Shown here: positions 31,003-39,601 of the stretch, piece after piece
Layout: each line of letters begins with the position of its first letter
Position numbering within the stretch: the first letter of the stretch is position 1
Origin: a virus
Reading direction: 5' to 3' (one strand)
IMG/VR virus record: IMGVR_UViG_3300027823_000001
Coordinates: 36,096 to 100,095 of that record
Length of the DNA stretch: 64,000 nt
The notes under the pieces: generated by a model
What the model was told of the DNA's origin: nothing
The model's input: the letters and a program-made list of their open reading frames with translations, nothing else
The model's database searches: none
Position numbers and translations under genes: made by a program

Positions 31003-31319
31003 ACGCAGCAGACGCAGCGAAGCGCATCTATCATGTGGCGCGGCTCGACGATGAGGGTGACGCTACGTTCGCGTTCAACCTCCGCCGTCGCGACGGCGGA
31101 GGCATCGGCCTCTCGAACATCAAGACGCCGTTGAGCGACACGGAGCGCACCGCGCTCTTCTCGCACTTCGGCGTGAAGCTCAAAGTGCGCACGGGCGGCA
31201 CCTCGGGTGATCTCACTTGGGAAGGCGTTGTCGATCGCGAGCCTGGCACCGACGCTCACTTTCTGGCGGCAGCGCACTCGCTGCCCGATCCCTTCTGCCT
31301 CGTCTCCTCGGAGGACTGA
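30999..31319 (+). CDS. Hypothetical protein, 106 aa
   Basis: The ATG overlaps the previous stop (ATGA). The protein starts MNAADAAKRIYHVARLDDEG and contains FNLRRRDGGGIGLSNIKTPL and FGVKLKVRTGGTSGDLTWEG. It looks like a small alpha/beta domain. It lies between the two largest proteins of the cluster. No family recognised. Confidence 0.5.
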   Translation: MNAADAAKRIYHVARLDDEGDATFAFNLRRRDGGGIGLSNIKTPLSDTERTALFSHFGVKLKVRTGGTSGDLTWEGVVDREPGTDAHFLAAAHSLPDPFCLVSSED

Positions 31320-31324
31320 CCGCG

Positions 31325-34300
31325 ATGAAGTACGTGATTCCCACTCGGCGACTCGGCGTCACCGAAGACGTGCTTGAGAAGGCCCACGCTCAGGGCTTCA
31401 ATCGGGCCACGGGCGGCAGCTCCGGCGCGCACAAGTACATCAAGAGGGAGTTCCTTGGCTTCCTCAACGGTCGGGTGCGCTACCGCTACTGGTACGCGGA
31501 CGACGTGCAGCGCGAGCGAGGGTCGAAGGCGGTCGAAGGCACCGCCGAGAGCGTCACGACTTCGCATCACGAGCATGAACTGCTCGGCAACATCCACAAG
31601 CTCTTCAAGAACCTCGCGAAGAATCGAGTGAAGGCGAGCGAGGTTACGGAGGAGTCTCTCTCTCGTGCGCTCGGTTGGGATGGCGCGAAGGTGCATCTGC
31701 ATCCTGACTTCCTGCGCAAGTACCACGCGCCGTTCGTGGCGAAAGAAAAAGAAGACGCGGACGCGGAGCCTGATCGCTTCGCGCTCGCGCGTGTCTACCG
31801 CGCGTTCCAGATGATCCCCGAGCCGATGCGCGCGCTGATCGGGGACGATCAGCTCATGAACCTCGTGATCACGACGCGCAGTGATCCTGATGAGGTCGAG
31901 CTGGCTCGCGATCGAGGATGGGACGAACCTCCCGCAGGCTGGTCGAGCGGCACGAAGGGTGAAGTGCATCTGCTCGGCGATGGCGAGCCTGGCTTCGGTG
32001 AAGGCCGTGGCTTCACTGCCGCACCCGTCGGCCGCCCACGCTTCGGTTCACGCTTCACCTGGACCGAAGAAGTGGTGTGGCATGAACTCGGGCATCAGCT
32101 ACACGACAAGCTGATCGGCGAGAAGAGCCCCATCTGGGACGAGTGGAAGGCCCTCTCGCTCAAAGACCCTCAGCGCATCTCCGACTACGCGTTCACCAAC
32201 GAGAAGGAGGACTGGGCCGAATCCGTTGCGTGCATGATCTCGCGACCGAAGCAGATGGCGAGGCAGTGCCCCGCTCGCTACGAGTTCTTCCGCAAGCACG
32301 GCCTCATTCCCGGACCAGCACTCAATCGGATGCTCAAGGTGCCCGAAGAGGAGGGGCGCTGGTGGGACCTGAAGGACACGCCGAAGGCTGCGAAGATCAT
32401 CGGCGAGCAACGCGAGGCAGATGGTCAGCCGAGCTACGTCGGCGCGTACCGCAGCGAGAAGGATCAGTTCTACACCGTGCACTACAAGGGGCGCGCGGTG
32501 TTCTTCCGCCTCGGACCTCCCGACAAGGAAACGGAGATGCAGGGCTGGGATGAGATCCCGCCGACGATCGATCCTGAGACGCAGCTGCCTGTCTACGACA
32601 CGCAGGTCGCAAACCGCTTCCGCGCGCAGGACATCTACAAAGAGATCTACGACGATCGCGGGAACGCGCTGACGCCGCAGCAAGCGCTGCTTTTCCTTCG
32701 CCAAGACGACGAAGACTTCAACGCGAAGATCCCCGACGACCACATGTCGTGGGAGCCGTCCGAGATGGACACGCATCTCGGACGTGTGCTCTTCTCCAAG
32801 CTCGGTGAGAATCGAGGCGAGCAGTCGAAGGAGCGCGAGCGCGTCGCCAAGCTGCGCGCCAAGGGCTCCGATCCCGGAGAGGAGCGCCACGCTTGGGCAC
32901 CGCTGGCGATGTCGCAGTCGGAGTTCGAGGCACTCACTCCCACGTTCAAGTTCAACGAGATCCGCAAGGCCGCAGAGCAGCCGCTGCTCAAGCGTGCGTA
33001 CGACCGCAAACTCAAGCGCCCCGTCACGGTCACTGCGCACAACCCCATCACAGGCAAGGTGGAGCCTGTTCGTTCGGCGACGATCTACGAGACGCAGAAT
33101 CCCGATGGAACCAAGACCAAGATCACGGTGAACGAGTCAGAGCCCTTCGTGCCCAGCGGCACGATGCTCGTGCCCGTGACTGCTACGCGCCGCGAGACCT
33201 CCGGTGTGGAGACGGTGGAGCAGCACTGGGTGAAGTACCGTATCCAGCCCGACGGCAAGCTCACGCCCGAAGAGAAGCCGTGGGAGTGGCAGCCCAAGAA
33301 GAACGGGCGCGGCATGAAGAAGGTCGCGACGGGTACGTGGCCAGAGATGCGATGGGATCGCTTGGAGCCCGCAAAGCTCGCGCGCGATCTCGGGACCACG
33401 GCGGAGATGCTGCTGCATCGCAATGGCAAGGTGGAGTCGGGACAGATACTCGATCCCATGCTCGCGAAGCTGATCAATCCGCTCGGTGAGCGCATCCGAT
33501 CCGAAGGCGATCTCGTGCGCCTCATGCGCGAGGCTGCGAAGGGGCAGGCCAGCACTTGGGTCACCGTGCAGACGGGCACGGATAAGCATCCGAGCTACGC
33601 GCACATGAAGCTCACGTTCGACGGCGGTGGTAACCCACTACTCGCGGGTGAGTATTGGAATCGCATCCTCGGCGTCGAGCAAGCGCGCGTCGATTCGCTG
33701 CTCGATGCGAAGAACCTCTTGAGCGTCGAAGGTGTGCAAGAGGTCATGCCGTTCTTCCACAGCTTCGTACCGAGCGCGCTCGTGAAGTACAAAGATCCGA
33801 CGGCCGAGCGCTGGGTCTACGGTGAGATCGTCGAGGTGAAGGACGCGGGCCGCGATGAGCCTGCGACGTACCGCGTGCAGCCGCTGAAGGGTCAAGGTAC
33901 TGGCCTCACCAAGATGGCTCGTGTGACCACGAAGGACATGGAATCCGCATCGAGCGCTGTCGATCGTGATGACGTGTCTCGCATTCGTCGCGACGTGCAG
34001 CCGATGAAGAACCATCTGCTGCTCTACGGAGACAACCTGCGCTTCGACCAGGACGGCTCGCTGCGCGGCGGCACGGTGCGTCTCAAGCTGCCCAGTGACG
34101 GCACCATCACACCTGATGAGATCCGCCGCTTCCCTGCGGTGCGCTCCGACGAAAACGGTATCTACGTCGATCTGCGGGACATCAACTCTCTACGTGAAGA
34201 GTTCGGCGGCTTCGTGATGGACACGCACGTCCAGACACTGCTCGACGATCTGATGAAGACCGAGAAGCGCAACGCAGAGCGCGCCATGACGAAGGACGTG

Positions 34301-37300
34301 GTGACCACATCACAGATCACGTCGGCTGACGGCGGCGTGAACACTGACGGTCTTCTGAAAGGCCTTCGGCACACGCTCTCGAACGGCGCGCGCTTCAAGC
34401 TCGGCTCGCATCAAGAGGAGTTCCTCAGGGTGTGTGCTCGTGCTGAGGGGCGCACGATGGCTGCTCACTTCATGGGCACAGGCAAGACGATCGCCTCGCT
34501 TGCCGCCATCAAGATGATGAAGAACGCGAAGAAGCCCGACGGCACACCCATCGCAGGCTCTCCGCGCAAGCGCGTCGCGATCGTGGTGCCGCTCAATACA
34601 GCGGTGCAGTGGCAGGTGCAGACTCAGCAGTTCACCGAGAGCGGAGCCACGCTCATCGGCTCCGGCACGCTCGCAGGGGCTGTGCAGGCCTTCTCGCCGA
34701 AGAACTGGCCGCCGCGCAAAGCGGGTGAGGCTGAGGATGTCTACATGGGCCGCGTGAAGCACGCGCGCGACGTGTGGGCAGCCAAGACCGCGGGAGCGTG
34801 GATCCCGGAGAACACGCCGTCTGACGATGTGGTGATCATCCCCTTCGAGTATTTCCGAGACAACGAAGCGGACCTGCGCGCGCACGGTGGCTTCGACGGC
34901 ATCATCATCGACGAAGCGCACGCGATCGCTCGGACCAACGAGCTGTCTCGCGCGGTCGAGCGCTGGAACCCGGGCATGAACATGCTGCTCATGCTCACGG
35001 GCACGCCGATCACGAATCGCCTGAACACCATCCCTCGCTACTTCGACATCCTCACGAACGGCAAGAGCCCTTTCGGTACAGAGGCGGAGTTCTCGCAGCG
35101 CTACCTTCAGCCTAGCGCTGTCATGCTAGCGAACGGCTCGAAGAACCCTCCGAGGACGGATCTCAATCCGCAGCGCGCCGCCGAGCTGGCTTCCTACCTC
35201 TCGACGCGCATGCACATCGCGCTCACTGAGGATGTGAAGGGCAAAACGATGCCCGCGGTGCTGCTCGATGAAAATCAGCCCGCGCACATGGTGGGGATGC
35301 AGGAGAAGGTCTACCGCCTCGCGATGGCGGCCATGAGCGAGACTGAGATGCTTGCCTTGGAAGAGGCTGGCGCACTCGGTACGGATGAGGCTGCCGCGTT
35401 CTCAGGTGGCACGCGCCGCAAGGTGAACGTCGCGCGCTCCTTTGCCAACTCGCCGGGCTACAAGCCTCCTGACCAGCGTGAGTTCGTGACCTTCGTCGAG
35501 AAGGTGGCGAAGAAGAAGGGCAAGACAGGTAAGACCGAGGTCGAGGAGACAGAACGCGTCTTCATGTTGCCGGACTACAAGCGCTGCGTAGGGAAGCCCC
35601 CTCACGGCTTCGGCGGCAAGTGGCCGAGCATGCGTGATGTGGAGAAGGGGCGCATCTCCGACGGTGAATACGAGGTGCTCTCGTTCTACGCGACCACCAT
35701 CCTCGGTGTGGACTACGAGAAGACCCTTGCAGGATCCGAGATCAGCAAAGAGCTGCTCAAAGACATCAAGAAGGGTACGGTGCACGGCGCATCGTGGGGA
35801 AAGATCTCGAACCCCGACTACGGTCCCGAGGGCGCCATCTCGCGTGGCTACCTCGACCTCGACGGCAACCTGAAGCCGATGATCGCGGAGTGGGGAGACG
35901 AGAAGTTCGCGGTGCCCATCGGCACCAAGTTCATCCGCGACCCGTCCAAGAAGGCGTCGGGCCTCTACTACCATCAGGACGACTGGGACTTCACGGGGGC
36001 GTTCTCGGACACAGTGGAGGGCACTGACGACGCTGACGACGATGAGAGCGTCGAGGAAGCGGACGGCGAGAAAAAGAAGAAGGGGCTTCAACAGCAGAAG
36101 GCGAAGAACTCCTCGCTGTCCATTCAGCTCTCTCCGCTTCGGCGCCGCGAGCGCGCTGCGTTCGATGTCTCAATGACGGCGAACAGCGCGAAGGCGGACG
36201 AGCTTGAACGCTACATGACCGAGCGCATGAACCCTGTGACGGGCGGCGACCCCGACTCGCAGTTCATCTTGTTCGGCAACAGGATCGGATCCTCGTGCCG
36301 CGCGATGGAATCGAAGCTGCGCACGCTCGGCATGATGGACATCAACGAAGCGCTCGGACACGAGAAGACCGGCTACTCGTCTGCGGACGACAAGAAGCGA
36401 CATCCGAAGTCGGGCTACTTCGTCACCTACTTCGGCAAGGGTGCGACGCTCGGTGATCGCGACATCAACTCTGAGATCTTCCGCAAGCAAAAGGACGACA
36501 CGGGTCGCGACACGGACACGAGCATGTTCGTGCATCGCACCATGACCGGATCGATCGGACGCCCTCCCGCAGTCGGTACCTTCAGCGAGGGCTGGTCACG
36601 CGCGGAGCGCTCGCGCATCTCCAAGCTGTTCGCAGGTCCGAACGGCGACGGCGGGATCGAAGTCCCGCTGAGGGTGACCGCCCGCATCGTCGGAGACGAG
36701 ACGCGCCCTGCGTTCGTCTACGAAAGCGATCTGAGCGCTGCGGATCGCAAAGCAGTGCAGGAGCTGGAAGCGAAGCGCAATCAAGCACGGTTCGAGGACA
36801 AGACTGCGTTCGAGACGCAGCTCAATGCCATCTTCAGCAAGTACCTGACTGACCGCGCGCCGCTGTCGGATCACCAGATGTGTGTGTTCAACAGCTGCAA
36901 GGTGATGGTCGCCAGCGACGCAGCGCAGGTCGGCCTTAACTGGGGCAATGCGGGCGAGGTCGTCATGTACGACTCGCTGCACTCTCCGATGCAGGAGTGG
37001 CAGCGCATCACGCGCGCAGCCCGGATGCTGGACGCCATCATCCCGGACAACGCGCGCGCCGTGTTCGACAAGCTCGGAGAGCACATCCGCACGTTGGAGC
37101 AGGCGGGCTCGTTCGCGGAGTACGCGAACATGGAGAGCGCTCTCCTAGTTACGCACGAGGCGTGGAACATGCTCGATGAATCCGAGCGTGCACAGGCGCA
37201 AGCCGCGGGCTTCAAGTTCGATCAGGCGACTGAGATGTACTTCGCACAGCGCGCGTTCGCCAAGATCGCGGAGATGCGACCGAAGGTGCGCGACCAGCTG

Positions 37301-38086
37301 CGGCAGCTCGGCCGCGAACTCGAACCCGTCGAGCGCTTGAACCCAGTCACGGAAGAAGTGGAAGTGATCCAGCGCCGCATCAAGGCGGCAGAGATCACGA
37401 GCGCTGACGTGATGAACGAGATCCTTGAGAAGCATCTCACGCCGTTCGAGAAAGAGATCCTCAAGAGCCGCAAGTACCTCGTGAACGTCAAGCGGCTCAC
37501 GACCTCCGTGAACATGCCTGCGTTCAAGACGATCAAGGTACCTGATGGTGAAGGCTTCAAGAAGATCCGAGTGCCCACGGGTGAGATCGTCACTGAGGTG
37601 CCGTGCAAGGCAGAGCTGTCGCCGCTGACGCAGGGCCGCGCCAAGCAGGTGCCCTACGAGTTCTTCATGAAGACGGTGCAGGACGGGGTACCCGCCCAAA
37701 CGGCGTACGACTTCCTTCCCGTCCTACCGCACTCGCTCGCATCGTTCTCGCAGCTGCCGACCGCTCCGCCGCGAGAGCGCAAGCCTGCCGCACAGTCGCC
37801 AGCAGCCCCCGTCGTTCCGCCCAAGCCCGGCAAGATCGTCGAGGCATCGGCGCCGAGCGCTTGGAAGCTCAAGCAGGCAGCGATGGGCGCGCGTTACGAA
37901 GACCAGCGCGCCAAGCGCGCCGCCAAGCTCGCAGTGCAGAAGGTGAAGAACGACGAGCTGTATCAGCAGCGTCTCGCCAAGCAGCGCAAGGAAGCATCGA
38001 AAAAGGCTGCTGCGACGCGTGCCGCAAAGAAGGGGGTCGCGAAGAGCTTCGTGATGCCTCGCGCGCTTTACTTCGGAGGTCGCTGA
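31325..38086 (+). CDS. Giant polyvalent protein: zincin metallopeptidase and SNF2-like helicase, 2253 aa
   Basis: The ATG at 31325 begins MKYVIPTRRLG. Residues 36-60 hold a variant of the shared motif (AHKYIKREFLGF...RYRYWYADD). A zincin domain follows: VVWHELGHQLHDKL (HELGH at 253-257) and EDWAESVACMISRPKQM with the third-ligand Glu. A long middle part (~350-1020) is unassigned. The SNF2/superfamily-2 helicase starts near residue 1025 (LGSHQEEFLRVCARAEGRTM): Walker A MGTGKT (1050-1055), IIIDEAH (DEAH from 1196), LTGTPITNRL, and the second lobe with VMVASDAAQVGLNWGNAGEV (~1860) and QRITRAAR (1893-1900). A Lys/Ala-rich tail ends KSFVMPRALYFGGR. Such helicase-protease proteins in phages are thought to be injected and remodel DNA or remove host proteins. 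Confidence 0.85.
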   Translation: MKYVIPTRRLGVTEDVLEKAHAQGFNRATGGSSGAHKYIKREFLGFLNGRVRYRYWYADDVQRERGSKAVEGTAESVTTSHHEHELLGNIHKLFKNLAKNRVKASEVTEESLSRALGWDGAKVHLHPDFLRKYHAPFVAKEKEDADAEPDRFALARVYRAFQMIPEPMRALIGDDQLMNLVITTRSDPDEVELARDRGWDEPPAGWSSGTKGEVHLLGDGEPGFGEGRGFTAAPVGRPRFGSRFTWTEEVVWHELGHQLHDKLIGEKSPIWDEWKALSLKDPQRISDYAFTNEKEDWAESVACMISRPKQMARQCPARYEFFRKHGLIPGPALNRMLKVPEEEGRWWDLKDTPKAAKIIGEQREADGQPSYVGAYRSEKDQFYTVHYKGRAVFFRLGPPDKETEMQGWDEIPPTIDPETQLPVYDTQVANRFRAQDIYKEIYDDRGNALTPQQALLFLRQDDEDFNAKIPDDHMSWEPSEMDTHLGRVLFSKLGENRGEQSKERERVAKLRAKGSDPGEERHAWAPLAMSQSEFEALTPTFKFNEIRKAAEQPLLKRAYDRKLKRPVTVTAHNPITGKVEPVRSATIYETQNPDGTKTKITVNESEPFVPSGTMLVPVTATRRETSGVETVEQHWVKYRIQPDGKLTPEEKPWEWQPKKNGRGMKKVATGTWPEMRWDRLEPAKLARDLGTTAEMLLHRNGKVESGQILDPMLAKLINPLGERIRSEGDLVRLMREAAKGQASTWVTVQTGTDKHPSYAHMKLTFDGGGNPLLAGEYWNRILGVEQARVDSLLDAKNLLSVEGVQEVMPFFHSFVPSALVKYKDPTAERWVYGEIVEVKDAGRDEPATYRVQPLKGQGTGLTKMARVTTKDMESASSAVDRDDVSRIRRDVQPMKNHLLLYGDNLRFDQDGSLRGGTVRLKLPSDGTITPDEIRRFPAVRSDENGIYVDLRDINSLREEFGGFVMDTHVQTLLDDLMKTEKRNAERAMTKDVVTTSQITSADGGVNTDGLLKGLRHTLSNGARFKLGSHQEEFLRVCARAEGRTMAAHFMGTGKTIASLAAIKMMKNAKKPDGTPIAGSPRKRVAIVVPLNTAVQWQVQTQQFTESGATLIGSGTLAGAVQAFSPKNWPPRKAGEAEDVYMGRVKHARDVWAAKTAGAWIPENTPSDDVVIIPFEYFRDNEADLRAHGGFDGIIIDEAHAIARTNELSRAVERWNPGMNMLLMLTGTPITNRLNTIPRYFDILTNGKSPFGTEAEFSQRYLQPSAVMLANGSKNPPRTDLNPQRAAELASYLSTRMHIALTEDVKGKTMPAVLLDENQPAHMVGMQEKVYRLAMAAMSETEMLALEEAGALGTDEAAAFSGGTRRKVNVARSFANSPGYKPPDQREFVTFVEKVAKKKGKTGKTEVEETERVFMLPDYKRCVGKPPHGFGGKWPSMRDVEKGRISDGEYEVLSFYATTILGVDYEKTLAGSEISKELLKDIKKGTVHGASWGKISNPDYGPEGAISRGYLDLDGNLKPMIAEWGDEKFAVPIGTKFIRDPSKKASGLYYHQDDWDFTGAFSDTVEGTDDADDDESVEEADGEKKKKGLQQQKAKNSSLSIQLSPLRRRERAAFDVSMTANSAKADELERYMTERMNPVTGGDPDSQFILFGNRIGSSCRAMESKLRTLGMMDINEALGHEKTGYSSADDKKRHPKSGYFVTYFGKGATLGDRDINSEIFRKQKDDTGRDTDTSMFVHRTMTGSIGRPPAVGTFSEGWSRAERSRISKLFAGPNGDGGIEVPLRVTARIVGDETRPAFVYESDLSAADRKAVQELEAKRNQARFEDKTAFETQLNAIFSKYLTDRAPLSDHQMCVFNSCKVMVASDAAQVGLNWGNAGEVVMYDSLHSPMQEWQRITRAARMLDAIIPDNARAVFDKLGEHIRTLEQAGSFAEYANMESALLVTHEAWNMLDESERAQAQAAGFKFDQATEMYFAQRAFAKIAEMRPKVRDQLRQLGRELEPVERLNPVTEEVEVIQRRIKAAEITSADVMNEILEKHLTPFEKEILKSRKYLVNVKRLTTSVNMPAFKTIKVPDGEGFKKIRVPTGEIVTEVPCKAELSPLTQGRAKQVPYEFFMKTVQDGVPAQTAYDFLPVLPHSLASFSQLPTAPPRERKPAAQSPAAPVVPPKPGKIVEASAPSAWKLKQAAMGARYEDQRAKRAAKLAVQKVKNDELYQQRLAKQRKEASKKAAATRAAKKGVAKSFVMPRALYFGGR

Positions 38087-38379
38087 TGGGTAACCGCTAC
38101 ACGGATGTCTTTCGCGCAACAGGGCTCGACGAAGAGGTGATCGCCAACGGCGTGAAGCTCGACTACTTCATGAACCTGCCCAACGCGAGCGCGGCGATTG
38201 AAGCGCTTGATATCGTCACGAACCCTGCGGCTGTGATCCTGCTGGGCAAGCGACACACTGAGTCGGAGATCAACAAGCTCAAGAAAGCGACGTACCGTGC
38301 GTGCATCGCACACGGCGTCGCGATGCCCACGCGAGCGCTCATCGAAGCTCGCATGCTTGGGATCGTGTTACCGCAGTGA
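38086..38379 (+). CDS. Hypothetical protein, 97 aa
   Basis: The ATG overlaps the stop of the giant gene by one base. The protein begins MGNRYTDVFRATGLDEEVIA and is all-helical (NASAAIEALDIVTNPAAVIL, ESEINKLKKATYRACIAHG). It has no catalytic or metal motif. Perhaps a small partner or chaperone of the giant protein; this is only from position. Confidence 0.5.
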   Translation: MGNRYTDVFRATGLDEEVIANGVKLDYFMNLPNASAAIEALDIVTNPAAVILLGKRHTESEINKLKKATYRACIAHGVAMPTRALIEARMLGIVLPQ

Positions 38380-38618
38380 GCACATCGGATCTCGCCTGCC
38401 CGCACTGCGCGGTGCCGCTCTTCCGTGCGACGCAGGATGGCTCTCGCGTCAAAGCGCGAACGAGCATCTTGGTGCTGCACAAGAGCGGAGGCGTCGAGAT
38501 CAACTGTCCATCGTGCTCACAGGGAGTGCTGGTACCCCTTGTCCCATCACCTGGTCCTGCGATGTTGAAGAAGGCCTCGCCGCAGTTCACGCCGAAGCTG
38601 GTGGTGCGGCGTACTTGA
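38376..38618 (+). CDS. Zinc-ribbon protein, 80 aa (Com-like)
   Basis: The GTG at 38376 overlaps the previous stop (GTGA). LACPHCAVPLF near the N-terminus and INCPSCSQG about 35 residues later form two CPxC knuckles of a zinc ribbon, like the small Com-type or rubredoxin-fold zinc proteins of phages (Mu Com is a translational activator). Its RNA/DNA target is unknown. It is the last gene before the terminator at 38679. Confidence 0.6.
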   Translation: MSTSDLACPHCAVPLFRATQDGSRVKARTSILVLHKSGGVEINCPSCSQGVLVPLVPSPGPAMLKKASPQFTPKLVVRRT

Positions 38619-38658
38619 CGGTGCGGATGATCATCAGTCATAACTCCGACGTGGCCTA

Positions 38659-38711
38659 GCTCACTCGGTGAGCAGCAGAGGCGCGGACCTGAAAGGGCTC
38701 CGCGCCTTTTT
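38659..38711 (+). terminator. Rho-independent terminator with an extra upstream hairpin
   Basis: AGGCGCGGA at 38679-38687 pairs with TCCGCGCCT at 38699-38707, followed by TTTTCG. A separate perfect stem GCTCAC-TCG-GTGAGC lies just upstream at 38659-38673. It divides the long injected-protein operon from the capsid operon. The protease reading frame is open through it, but the real start (38734) lies after it. Confidence 0.88.
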
Positions 38712-38733
38712 CGTTTCGGAGCAGCAAAAAACG

Positions 38734-39582
38734 ATGGACGGTCTGATCGAAGTGTTCCCTACGCCTCTCTCGCCCACCGGGCGCGGGAACGCGTGGCGCT
38801 TCGAGTTCGACGTAGAGGTCTTCGCCAAGAGCGAAGCGAACGTCCCGACCGAACGGCGCATCGGTGGCATCTGTTCGACTGACCATCTGGATCGCCAAGA
38901 CGAGACCATCATGCAGGAAGGGATGGACTTCAAGCCGTTCCTGCATGACGGGTGGTTCAACGACAACCACGACTCTGCGACCGATGCAATCGTCGGCTAC
39001 CCGATCTCAGCAGAGTACCTCTCGCTCGGCATGCGCAAGGGCTGGCGCGTCGAGGGCTACATGCTCGACGGTCATCCGCGCGCTGACTCGCTCTGGATGC
39101 TCGCGAAGGCGCTTCAGCAAACGAACCGCAAGCTGGGCTTCAGCGTCGAGGGCGGTGTCACCGCTCGCGATCCGAAGAACCCGAAGATCATCCGCAAGGC
39201 AATCGTGCGCGAGGTCGCGATCACGCGGTGCCCCGTCAACACGAGCACGGCGCTGCACATCCTCGCGAAGTCGCTCTCTGCGGGCAGCGCAATGCCTGTA
39301 CCGACCTCGCCTGTGACTGGTGATGGCGCAGGTCGGGTGATCACGCGCCGCAGCGTCGAGGCGAACGCCAACGGCTCAACGAGCCCCGCGATCGAGCGCA
39401 TCAAGCGCCGCAAGAAGCGCCTCTCGGAGATCGAGCAGCATGTGCTCGACAAGGCGCTGCACAACGAGCCCATCAACAGGCTCGAAACGGCAACGCTGCT
39501 TCAGCTGATGGCCCCTGGTCTGACGCTGAGGCAAGCAGAAGGCATCGCCGACTTCCACTTCAAGGGCGTCGCGAGGAAATGA
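38734..39582 (+). CDS. Prohead maturation protease
   Basis: A serine protease that cuts scaffold and capsid proteins during head maturation. The ATG at 38734 has GGAGCAG upstream and is the first start after the terminator. The 282-aa protein has the HK97/herpes-protease-like course: GICSTDHLDRQDETI, GWFNDNHDSATDAIVGYP with the candidate catalytic His 79, QTNRKLGFSVEGGV with the candidate Ser 137, and REVAITRCPVNTST near the end of the fold. The C-terminal 80 residues (RIKRRKKRLSEIEQHVLDK) look like an added helical delivery region. It is followed by the scaffold and capsid genes in the normal order. Confidence 0.88.
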   Translation: MDGLIEVFPTPLSPTGRGNAWRFEFDVEVFAKSEANVPTERRIGGICSTDHLDRQDETIMQEGMDFKPFLHDGWFNDNHDSATDAIVGYPISAEYLSLGMRKGWRVEGYMLDGHPRADSLWMLAKALQQTNRKLGFSVEGGVTARDPKNPKIIRKAIVREVAITRCPVNTSTALHILAKSLSAGSAMPVPTSPVTGDGAGRVITRRSVEANANGSTSPAIERIKRRKKRLSEIEQHVLDKALHNEPINRLETATLLQLMAPGLTLRQAEGIADFHFKGVARK

Positions 39583-39601
39583 CTGTGAAGGAGATCAAGC
39601 G

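Noticed and set aside
37603-38085. Upstream extension of the 97-aa gene (frame open from 37603)
   Set aside because: The extension overlaps the end of the giant protein in another frame and is Arg/Ala-rich shadow; the ATG at 38086 is coupled to the stop of the giant gene.
38640-38711. tRNA-like stretch (CCTAGCTCACTCGGTGAGC looks like a D arm)
   Set aside because: No anticodon arm, T arm (GTTCGA) or acceptor stem can be drawn; the two stems and the T run are explained as a terminator.
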